A stretch of 5,391 bases of DNA. It comes from Lachnospiraceae bacterium. Its GTDB lineage: Bacteria; Bacillota; Clostridia; Lachnospirales; Lachnospiraceae. The first letter of the stretch is position 1; the number at the start of each line of letters is the position of its first letter. The notes under the pieces are model-generated. The model made no database searches. It was not told the origin of the DNA and saw only the letters and a list, made by a program, of their open reading frames with translations. A program made the translations under genes and the position numbers. Where the stretch lies: positions 1-5,391 of the forward strand of contig JAFOCX010000186.1 in the NCBI GenBank assembly GCA_017380975.1, given 5' to 3'. Of the stretch, positions 1 through 5,343 are shown one piece after another.

Positions 1-86
1 ATCCGAATGCGAAAGTATTTGTATGCTCCGCATTTAAGAGAGAAGGAATGGATGCGATCGTAGACATCTTTACAAATCAGGAATAA
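1..86 (+). CDS. C-terminal fragment of a plus-strand gene, possibly a P-loop (G3E/HypB-like) GTPase
   Basis: The frame starting at base 3 is open to TAA at 84-86 and encodes 27 residues, PNAKVFVCSAFKREGMDAIV and then DIFTNQE. The other two plus-strand frames close within the first 63 bases. The pattern 'NxxAxVFxxSAxxxEGMDxxxxxF' resembles the last strand and helix of small GTPases such as HypB/UreG, where an 'SAxxGEGM' element follows the nucleotide-base recognition strand. That likeness is a weak inference from 27 residues. The gene starts outside the window. It is followed within 8 bases by a terminator, as expected for a real 3' end, and it converges on the ABC permease gene. Confidence 0.55.
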   Translation, partial: PNAKVFVCSAFKREGMDAIVDIFTNQE

Positions 87-93
87 TTCCATT

Positions 94-126
94 AAAAAAG
101 CACCTCAATCTCTCGAGGTGCTTTTT
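94..126. terminator. Bidirectional intrinsic terminator between convergent genes
   Basis: A perfect inverted repeat pairs 95-106 with 115-126 around an 8-base loop (AATCTCTC). The core arms are GCACCTC and GAGGTGC, flanked by an A-run on the left and a T-run on the right. Read on the plus strand, the hairpin is followed by T's after the left-edge gene. Read on the minus strand, it is followed by six T's just after the ABC permease stop codon. It therefore plausibly ends both transcripts. Confidence 0.9.
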
Positions 127-130
127 GCTT

Positions 131-1729
131 TTATAATTCCATGAATCGCTCTGCTCCGCGTTTCATAAGACTGTTGATCTGTAAACACATTACCGCCATA
201 ACAAGCGCCATAGAAGCAGTTAAACATTTTGTTACCGGATCTCCCATGATACGCATCATCGCACAAACAACTGCGAGGATGATCAGCATGCCCCACGGTG
301 CAAAGGTTGCAATGATCACGCTCATGTTCTGTTTTACCGCCTGAGCCTCATTGGTCCAGCTCAGGTTCGGGAATCTCAGGTTGCACTGTAAACCAACGAT
401 CGCACAGAAGCATACGAAGATCAATGCTGCAATGATCATATAAAGCATGGTGATAAGATCTGTTTTACCCGCAACTGCAAATGCCACAGTACAGAACACC
501 GCCGGAATACCTGTGATCACCACATGTACAGCAATCTTGGCTTTGAAAATCTGCCACGGAGAGATTGGGAATACTTTCAGCATCCATATATGTTTTCCCT
601 CCAGAGAAATGGAACTTGCAGTGATGGTGTTCATCGCAGCCATCATGCAGACAACCATCATGGCAACCAACGGAAGATTTTCATCCGGGCCTTTGGACAT
701 TCCCATAAAGTTGATAATGATCCACTCGCCGGCAAACATACATGTCACACCGATCGCGATCATCATAACAGAACCAAGTCCGCAGCTCATCATACTGATC
801 GTACTGGATGTGAAACGCTGGAATTCTTTTTTATAAAGCGCCATGAAAAGAGAATTGGTCTTTCCGGACGTTGTTTTGATCTTTCGCTTCGCAACCGTCT
901 GTGTTTTTGCCGCTAATTCCACAAAGTTAGAGGAAACCAGGCTGACAACGATCGCCATGATCGCAGCCATCATCGCCACGAAGATCACAAATGCGATCGG
1001 ACTTCCTGCGGATGCAAGGCCCATCTGATAGAACGGGAACAATGCGATCCTCATTACACCGCCGACTGCATCTGCATTGGCAATGATCAGGTTGATATAA
1101 CTATAAAGGTTCCAGTATACGTAATAGAAAACTCCGATAAATGCCAGGGATGTAAATACACTGAAGATCGCACGCTGGCGGATCTTGGAGTTGATCACTG
1201 CAGACAGCCATCCGATCAGGCAGGCCACTGCCACAGCGATCACCGGCATCACCAGTACACATACCATCTGGAAGGCAAGCGCCCAGATCGGTGCCTTACC
1301 AATCACGAAATACAGCAAAAGTGCCGGGAACATAACCATGATCTCAAACACAGCACTCACAAGGTAGATCATTGCAATTCGTACAAACACGATCATCCAC
1401 TGCGGGATCGGAAGAGACAGTAAAAACTCGTTGTCCCTTGCATGGTAGATCGTAGAGTTTGCAGTGAATAAGCTGCCGGACACACCAATAAAGGTCGCCA
1501 TAATACCCATCAGGGCAAAATACATCCAGTCATTTCCTGCTTCTACCAATGGCTGGCAAAGGCTGGCAGCCATACCGTAGAACACACGGAACATTAAAAT
1601 AAACAAATAGAATCCCAGAAGCAGATAAATCATCATGCGGATGGAGAAAAAACCTTCTTTTAACGGTTTACCGCCCAGCATGTTGGAAAGCAGCTCTGAA
1701 ACCTGTTTTTTAAACAGCGTGATCAGCAT
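131..1729 (-). CDS. Polytopic ABC exporter permease, 532 aa, fused duplicated ABC-2-like type
   Basis: This is the membrane component of an ABC transporter and probably the partner of the ATPase encoded just upstream. The 532-residue protein is dominated by hydrophobic stretches. By eye there are about 12 membrane segments, near residues 31-51, 68-90, 112-140, 148-176, 186-210, 243-266, 313-340, 353-372, 396-420, 425-447, 470-492 and 501-519. A basic cytoplasmic-like stretch (about 275-305, with KRKIK) separates two halves. Residues 89-118 and 370-399 align without gaps, with 9 of 30 identical (shared T-A-x-S, P-I-x-x-W and a final Ile), suggesting an internal duplication. Size and layout resemble the 'putative ATP-binding cassette' (ABC_tran_2) permeases of Firmicutes, as recalled and not searched. 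The ATG is preceded by GGAGG at 1736-1740 with 6-base spacing, and the start overlaps the ATPase end by 20 bp, implying translational coupling. Substrate unknown: lipid, peptide or antibiotic export are all possible. Confidence 0.88.
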   Translation of the reverse strand: MLITLFKKQVSELLSNMLGGKPLKEGFFSIRMMIYLLLGFYLFILMFRVFYGMAASLCQPLVEAGNDWMYFALMGIMATFIGVSGSLFTANSTIYHARDNEFLLSLPIPQWMIVFVRIAMIYLVSAVFEIMVMFPALLLYFVIGKAPIWALAFQMVCVLVMPVIAVAVACLIGWLSAVINSKIRQRAIFSVFTSLAFIGVFYYVYWNLYSYINLIIANADAVGGVMRIALFPFYQMGLASAGSPIAFVIFVAMMAAIMAIVVSLVSSNFVELAAKTQTVAKRKIKTTSGKTNSLFMALYKKEFQRFTSSTISMMSCGLGSVMMIAIGVTCMFAGEWIIINFMGMSKGPDENLPLVAMMVVCMMAAMNTITASSISLEGKHIWMLKVFPISPWQIFKAKIAVHVVITGIPAVFCTVAFAVAGKTDLITMLYMIIAALIFVCFCAIVGLQCNLRFPNLSWTNEAQAVKQNMSVIIATFAPWGMLIILAVVCAMMRIMGDPVTKCLTASMALVMAVMCLQINSLMKRGAERFMEL

Positions 1730-2435
1730 GATTGTCCTCCAGTTCCATGAATACGTCTTCCAGAGATGCGTCGCCCTTTACTTCTTCCATCGTTCCGGAA
1801 CGAACCAGTTTACCGCCGCGGATGATCGCAACCTTGTCGCAAAGTTTCTCCGCAACTTCCAGAACGTGTGTGGAGAAGAAAATGGATTTTCCTTCATCAC
1901 AAATCTCACGCATCAATGTTTTCAGAGTATAGCTGGCTTTCGGATCGAGACCTACAAACGGCTCATCCATGATGATCAGCTGCGGCTCATGCATCAGTGC
2001 TGCGATCAGTGCCAGTTTCTGTTTCATACCGTGGGAATAGGAAGAGATCGGCTGCGCCAGATCATCCCAAAGCCCGAACAGTTCTGCATACTTCTGGATA
2101 TTCGGCCAGCGAACCGCTGCCTCTACCTGGAAAATATCACCTACAAACTTCAGATACTGATAACCGGTCATATACTCATAAAGCTCCGGGTTATCCGGAA
2201 TGTACGCGATCTTTTGTTTGCACGCGATCGCGTTTTCCTTTACAGAAATGCCATCCACGAAAATGGAACCCTCCTCAAAGTTGTGGATACCGCACACAGC
2301 CTTGATCGTGGTTGTCTTACCTGCACCGTTGTGACCGATAAAACCAAAAATTTCACCTTTTTTGATATGAAGAGACAGATCGTCTACCGCAAGTTTCTCG
2401 CCGTAGTACTTTGTCAAATGCTCAATTTTAAGCAT
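1710..2435 (-). CDS. ABC transporter ATP-binding protein, 241 aa, EcsA/BcrA-like exporter ATPase
   Basis: This is a single-domain nucleotide-binding subunit that powers the adjacent permease. Visible motifs are Walker A GHNGAGKTT (34-42), an ABC signature in the variant form YSHGMKQ (133-139), Walker B LIIMDEP (153-159, catalytic Glu158), D-loop GLD (162-164) and switch His190. Where the Q-loop usually has Gln the protein reads IPDNPELY (79-86), a variant familiar from EcsA and BcrA/DrrA-like exporter ATPases. The C-terminal 'SLEDVFMELE' element (224-233) is typical of the same group. The start is supported by GGAGGT at 2441-2446, 5 bases from the ATG, and by a promoter at 2471-2499. It is the first gene of a two-gene operon and its last 20 bp overlap the permease start. 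The ATPase assignment is secure; the transported substrate cannot be read from the sequence. Confidence 0.95.
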   Translation of the reverse strand: MLKIEHLTKYYGEKLAVDDLSLHIKKGEIFGFIGHNGAGKTTTIKAVCGIHNFEEGSIFVDGISVKENAIACKQKIAYIPDNPELYEYMTGYQYLKFVGDIFQVEAAVRWPNIQKYAELFGLWDDLAQPISSYSHGMKQKLALIAALMHEPQLIIMDEPFVGLDPKASYTLKTLMREICDEGKSIFFSTHVLEVAEKLCDKVAIIRGGKLVRSGTMEEVKGDASLEDVFMELEDNHADHAV

Positions 2436-2470
2436 ACGTTACCTCCGTTTTCGAAAATCAATCTGTGTCT

Positions 2471-2499
2471 ATTTTACCAATTTATCGACGGTTGGGCAA
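2471..2499 (-). promoter_or_regulatory. SigA-type promoter of the ABC exporter operon
   Basis: On the minus strand there is TTGCCC (2494-2499; 4 of 6 to TTGACA), a 17-bp spacer and TAAAAT (2471-2476; 5 of 6 to TATAAT). TGG directly upstream of the -10 gives an extended -10. Transcription would begin near 2464, giving a leader of about 30 bases with the Shine-Dalgarno GGAGGT. It lies just after the terminator of the ABC-F gene, so the exporter pair appears to be an independent unit. Confidence 0.75.
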
Positions 2500-2510
2500 T
2501 GAAAATATGC

Positions 2511-2554
2511 AAAAAACTGCTCCATACGCCACAAATGTGACATATGAAGCAGTT
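2511..2554 (-). terminator. Intrinsic terminator of the ABC-F gene, 18-bp stem
   Basis: On the minus strand, 2554-2537 pairs with 2532-2515 in a continuous 18-bp stem with an ATTT tetraloop, followed by six T's (2516-2511, the first two inside the stem). The stem contains several G-U pairs that become A-C mismatches in a plus-strand transcript, so it is built for minus-strand RNA. It begins 16 bases after the ABC-F stop codon. Confidence 0.92.
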
Positions 2555-2569
2555 CTATCATACAAATAA

Positions 2570-4207
2570 TTAGTTGTCGCTTTCCTGAAGCTCGGAAACA
2601 GTATATGTGAATCTCTTTCTAGCCATTTCATCGCTTGCAAGGTATTCGTCATATGTTGTGATCTTGTCAACTAACTGACCGTTTATGATCTCCATGATAC
2701 GGTTTGCAGTTGTCTCTACAACCTGATGGTCACGGGAGGAGAAGATCATAACGCCCGGGAATTTCTTCATACCGTTGTTGAGCGCTGTGATGGACTCCAT
2801 GTCAAGGTGGTCAGTCGGCTCGTCGAACATGAGAACGTTCGCACCGGAGATCATCATCTTGGAAAGCATGCAGCGTACACGCTCACCACCGGAGAGAACT
2901 TTTACTTTCTTCACGCCGTCTTCACCTGCGAACAGCATTCTTCCAAGGAAGCCACGAACGTAAGTTACGTCCTTCTCCGGAGAGTACTGTGTTAACCAGT
3001 CTACGATGATATCATCGCCTGCGAACTCATGGCTGTTGTCCTTCGGGAAGTAAGCCTGAGTTGTTGTAAGACCCCATTTGTAGGAACCTGCATCCGGCTC
3101 CATCTCGCCTGCAAGGATCTTGAAGAGAGTTGTCTTTGCAAGCTCGTTCGGTCCAACAAGAGCAACCTTGTCCTCACGGTTGAGGATGAAGGAGATGTTG
3201 TCGAGAACCTTTACACCGTCGATTGTCTTTGTAAGACCCTCAACAGTAAGAACTTCGTTACCGATCTCACGGAACGGGCGGAAGTCAATGTACGGATATT
3301 TTCTGCTGGACGGTTTGATCTCGTCAAGCTCGATCTTCTCAAGAGCACGTTTTCTGGAAGTCGCCTGTTTGGACTTGGAAGCGTTCGCAGAGAATCTCTG
3401 GATGAACTCCTGTAACTCTTTGATCTTCTCTTCTTTCTTTCTGTTTGCTTCCTTCATCTGCTTGATCATAAGCTGGCTGGACTCGTACCAGAAGTCGTAG
3501 TTACCTGCGTAAAGCTGGATCTTGCCGTAGTCAATATCTGCGATATGTGTACATACTTTATTTAAGAAATAACGGTCATGGGATACGACGATAACTGTGT
3601 TCTCGAAGTTGATCAGGAACTCCTCTAACCATGCGATCGCGTCAAGGTCAAGATGGTTAGTCGGCTCGTCGAGGAGCAGGATATCCGGGTTGCCGAATAA
3701 TGCCTGTGCAAGAAGAACTTTGACCTTCTGCGGACCTGTTAAATCTTTTACTAATTTGTAGTGGTGCTCTGTCTCAACGCCAAGACCGTTTAATAAGTTC
3801 TCAGCATCGGACTCTGCTTCCCAACCGTTTAATGTTGCGAATTCACCCTCTAACTCAGCGGCTTTGATACCGTCCTCGTCAGTGAACTCTTCTTTCATGT
3901 AGATCGCGTCTTTTTCTTTCATGATGTCGTAAAGACGCTGGTTACCCATGATTACTGTATCAAGTACAGAGTATTCGTCGTACTTGAAGTGGTCCTGCTG
4001 TAAGAAGGAAAGACGCTGGCCCGGTGTGATCACGATATCACCATTTGTCGGCTCCAGTTTTCCGGACAGGATTTTTAAAAATGTAGATTTACCGGCACCG
4101 TTGGCACCAATAAGTCCATAACAGTTACCTTCTGTAAACTTGATGTTTACATCTTCAAATAATGCTTTTTTGCCCACACGAAGTGTTACACCATTAGCAC
4201 TGATCAT
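2570..4207 (-). CDS. ABC-F family ribosome-associated ATPase, YkpA/YbiT type, 545 aa
   Basis: This is a soluble tandem-ABC protein without membrane segments. ABC-F proteins bind the ribosomal E site and influence peptidyl-tRNA positioning or relieve stalled translation; that role is assigned by family. Domain 1 (about 1-235) has Walker A GANGAGKST (34-42), signature LTGPQ (156-160), Walker B ILLLDE (176-181) and switch His210. A charged helical linker (about 240-316, including QRFSANASKSKQATSRKR at 270-287) matches the P-site tRNA interaction motif. Domain 2 (about 317-515) has Walker A GPNELAKTT (352-360), signature LSGGE (438-442) and Walker B VLMFDEPTDHLD (458-469). At the switch position it has Arg492 (SSRDH) instead of His. 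Length and linker match YkpA/YbiT housekeeping members more than antibiotic-resistance ABC-Fs. The ATG has AAGGAG at 4218-4223, 10 bases upstream. It has its own promoter and strong terminator, so it is probably monocistronic. After about residue 65 codon use shifts to AAG/TTC/AAC/GAC, suggesting high expression. Confidence 0.96.
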   Translation of the reverse strand: MISANGVTLRVGKKALFEDVNIKFTEGNCYGLIGANGAGKSTFLKILSGKLEPTNGDIVITPGQRLSFLQQDHFKYDEYSVLDTVIMGNQRLYDIMKEKDAIYMKEEFTDEDGIKAAELEGEFATLNGWEAESDAENLLNGLGVETEHHYKLVKDLTGPQKVKVLLAQALFGNPDILLLDEPTNHLDLDAIAWLEEFLINFENTVIVVSHDRYFLNKVCTHIADIDYGKIQLYAGNYDFWYESSQLMIKQMKEANRKKEEKIKELQEFIQRFSANASKSKQATSRKRALEKIELDEIKPSSRKYPYIDFRPFREIGNEVLTVEGLTKTIDGVKVLDNISFILNREDKVALVGPNELAKTTLFKILAGEMEPDAGSYKWGLTTTQAYFPKDNSHEFAGDDIIVDWLTQYSPEKDVTYVRGFLGRMLFAGEDGVKKVKVLSGGERVRCMLSKMMISGANVLMFDEPTDHLDMESITALNNGMKKFPGVMIFSSRDHQVVETTANRIMEIINGQLVDKITTYDEYLASDEMARKRFTYTVSELQESDN

Positions 4208-4269
4208 TTTATGAAATCTCCTTTTTGTGTATCCGCCGCACCAAACCGGCCGGCCTGTTTCATTTCCAT
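4204..4269 (-). CDS. Possible 21-codon leader ORF overlapping the ABC-F start
   Basis: An ATG at 4267-4269 opens a 21-codon frame starting MEMKQAGRFG and ending GDFIK, with TGA at 4204-4206. The stop overlaps the ABC-F ATG as ATGA, a common arrangement for translational coupling, and the ABC-F Shine-Dalgarno lies inside this frame. No convincing Shine-Dalgarno precedes the ATG (only AAAAAAG), so translation is doubtful. It resembles no known peptide. It may be a regulatory upstream ORF or a chance open frame. Confidence 0.3.
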   Translation of the reverse strand: MEMKQAGRFGAADTQKGDFIK

Positions 4270-4270
4270 G

Positions 4271-4315
4271 TTACTTTTTTGCGCTGCAAAAGAGGGGGCA
4301 CTGCTGCTCCCTCAT
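4271..4315 (-). CDS. Possible 14-codon first leader ORF of the ABC-F transcript
   Basis: ATG at 4313-4315 opens a short frame, MREQQCPLFCSAKK, ending in TAA at 4271-4273. One base separates its stop from the ATG of the second short frame. The reading frame runs through both arms of the leader hairpin, so a translating ribosome would disrupt it. Against it: there is no visible Shine-Dalgarno, and the predicted transcript start is only about 7 bases upstream of the ATG, so initiation would be almost leaderless. It is reported because of its position. Confidence 0.22.
   Translation of the reverse strand: MREQQCPLFCSAKK
4288..4313 (-). terminator. Leader hairpin with short T-run: hydrolase terminator and/or ABC-F attenuator
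   Basis: On the minus strand GAGGG (4313-4309) pairs with CCCTC (4296-4292), continuing after one A-C mismatch into GCA/TGC around a GCAG loop, followed by TTTT (4291-4288). The run of T's is short, so termination would be partial. It lies downstream of the hydrolase stop codon, but also downstream of the ABC-F promoter, so it sits inside the ABC-F leader and could act as an attenuator. TTTTGC just after the stem can also pair with the following GCAAAA (4282-4277), which would sequester the U-run. Confidence 0.5.
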
Positions 4316-4328
4316 CTGTTACGCTCTT

Positions 4329-4357
4329 ATTCTATTAGGAAATCCTTGATTTTGCAA
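4329..4357 (-). promoter_or_regulatory. SigA-type promoter of the ABC-F gene
   Basis: On the minus strand there is TTGCAA (4352-4357; 4 of 6 to consensus), a 17-bp spacer and TAGAAT (4329-4334; 5 of 6). Transcription would start near 4322, giving a leader of about 115 bases, long for a gene with its own Shine-Dalgarno. An inverted repeat CCTTG-N6-CAAGG (4344-4359) overlaps the -35 element and spacer. Confidence 0.68.
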
Positions 4358-4375
4358 GGTTTTTTCAAAACTTTT

Positions 4376-5173
4376 TTAATTTGAACCTGCGATTTTCATA
4401 TTTGCAACATTGCCGGACAAGAAATCCAGTACAATGCGGTTAAATACACTCCATTTTTCAATGGAACAGATATGACCGCACTTCTCAATGATCCGGATCT
4501 CTGTATTTCTCATCTTTCTCGCCAATGCTTTGGCATCATCCAGAAAACAATGATCTTCGTCGCCGGAAATAAACAGGATCTTCTTTCCCAGAGCTTCCAG
4601 CCTGGTTAAGATCTGCTCCGGATGCAGGGTAAACTGCACATACTCGATCCAGGCATACATGGTCTCTTTTTTCAGCTTTACAACCTCACGCAAAAAGATC
4701 AGTCTGGACTTTTTGTGTGATTTACTCGGCATCATAAACCACGCGAAAAACTTGTACAGGAATTCGTACGGAACGTGTCTCTTTATCTTGTTGGCCAGAA
4801 TAACGGCTCCTTTGTAGATTCCGCTCAGTTTCAGCGAGGAACCTCCGAGAATAATGGTTTTCACATATTCCGGATGACATACTGCGAAATTAACGATCAC
4901 GATCGTGCCCATGGACAGGCCCACAAAATGTGCCTGGCTGATCTGAAGATGATCCATTGTATCTTTGATTCCGTTATGTAACTTGTCTGCATCTACTTTG
5001 TAGATCACATTGTCTGCATTCAGACCGTGACCCGGCAGATCTAACAACAACAGATTATATTGCTCAGAAAAGGCTTCGATTTGTTTTCCCCAGGTCTTGG
5101 TGCTTCCACCAATTCCATGGACAAATACCACCCACTCCTCTTTCTGATTGTCAATAATCTCGTATTTCAGCAT
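4376..5173 (-). CDS. Alpha/beta-hydrolase fold protein, 265 aa, probable esterase or lactonase-like
   Basis: This is a soluble serine hydrolase of the alpha/beta-fold family, which cleaves esters, lactones or similar bonds. The sequence shows the oxyanion-hole motif HGIGG (19-23), the LDLPGHG segment after strand 4 (44-50), the nucleophile elbow GLSMG (85-89, Ser87), an acid in GDED (204-207, best fit Asp207) and a catalytic His in CGH (232-234, His234), so the triad is complete. The cap region (about 120-180) is rich in Lys/Arg and aromatic residues. There is no signal peptide. Length is normal for the family. The start is supported by AGAGGG about 7 bases upstream and a promoter at 5222-5250. 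It seems to be transcribed alone, with a weak hairpin after it. The fold resembles 3-oxoadipate enol-lactonase and MhpC relatives, but fold relatives act on very different substrates, so no specific reaction is assigned. Confidence 0.92.
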   Translation of the reverse strand: MLKYEIIDNQKEEWVVFVHGIGGSTKTWGKQIEAFSEQYNLLLLDLPGHGLNADNVIYKVDADKLHNGIKDTMDHLQISQAHFVGLSMGTIVIVNFAVCHPEYVKTIILGGSSLKLSGIYKGAVILANKIKRHVPYEFLYKFFAWFMMPSKSHKKSRLIFLREVVKLKKETMYAWIEYVQFTLHPEQILTRLEALGKKILFISGDEDHCFLDDAKALARKMRNTEIRIIEKCGHICSIEKWSVFNRIVLDFLSGNVANMKIAGSN

Positions 5174-5221
5174 GGTGTTCCCTCTTTACAAGTTCGCGAA
5201 TAACTTTAACCCAACGAATGT

Positions 5222-5243
5222 ATTGTATCATAATATATACAAT
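5222..5243. repeat. 22-bp dyad inside the hydrolase promoter, possible operator
   Basis: ATTGTAT (5222-5228) and ATACAAT (5237-5243) form perfect 7-bp inverted arms separated by 8 bases. The dyad covers the -10 element and much of the spacer, where a bound repressor would block RNA polymerase. The arms are AT-rich and one contains the -10 itself, so part of the symmetry may be coincidental. No regulator gene is visible nearby. Confidence 0.35.
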
Positions 5244-5250
5244 TTGTGAA
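5222..5250 (-). promoter_or_regulatory. SigA-type promoter of the hydrolase gene
   Basis: On the minus strand there is TTCACA (5245-5250; 5 of 6 to TTGACA), a 17-bp spacer and TACAAT (5222-5227; 5 of 6), with TGA in front of the -10 giving an extended -10. Transcription would start near 5215, about 42 bases before the ATG. This is the best promoter match in the window. Confidence 0.82.
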
Positions 5251-5292
5251 TAGGAAAACCCAAAATATTTTGAATTTAAAAGTATTTTCCTC

Positions 5293-5330
5293 AAATAAAC
5301 CGGTGCTGCGATTGCAGCACCGGCCTTATT
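5293..5330 (-). terminator. Intrinsic terminator of the gene upstream of the hydrolase
   Basis: A perfect 10-bp GC-rich stem, CCGGTGCTGC (5300-5309) with GCAGCACCGG (5314-5323), closes a 4-base loop. An outer AATAA/TTATT pairing (5294-5298 with 5326-5330) lies beyond a small internal loop. On the minus strand the stem is followed by TTTATTT. It starts 14 bases after the stop codon of the right-edge gene. On the plus strand no T-run follows, so it serves minus-strand transcription. Confidence 0.88.
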
Positions 5331-5343
5331 ATGTTTGATTCAA

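Noticed and set aside
1635..2540. Long plus-strand open frame of 301 codons opposite the ABC ATPase and permease start
   Set aside because: It lies antisense to a gene with complete Walker A, signature, Walker B and switch motifs. Its product has no recognisable domain and is rich in His, Cys and Arg, as expected for a reverse-frame shadow.
2482..2670. Minus-strand 62-codon frame across the ABC-F 3' end
   Set aside because: It runs through the ABC-F terminator hairpin, overlaps the C-terminal ABC-F coding region in another frame and lacks a Shine-Dalgarno.
54..3910. Recurrent GCGATC/GATCGC words throughout the window
   Set aside because: They coincide with Ala-Ile, Ile-Ala and similar codon pairs using GCG/GCA and ATC. 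There is no regular spacing or strand pattern suggesting a repeat element or origin motif.
2570..4207. Antibiotic-resistance ABC-F (Msr, Vga, Lsa or OptrA type)
   Set aside because: Length, linker sequence and the degenerate second site fit housekeeping YkpA/YbiT-type members. I see no feature specific to resistance subfamilies.
4248..4255. GGCCGGCC palindrome in the ABC-F leader as a regulatory site
   Set aside because: It is short and explained by GC-rich codons in the leader. The hairpin it could form has an internal mismatch and a small stem, and no T-run follows.
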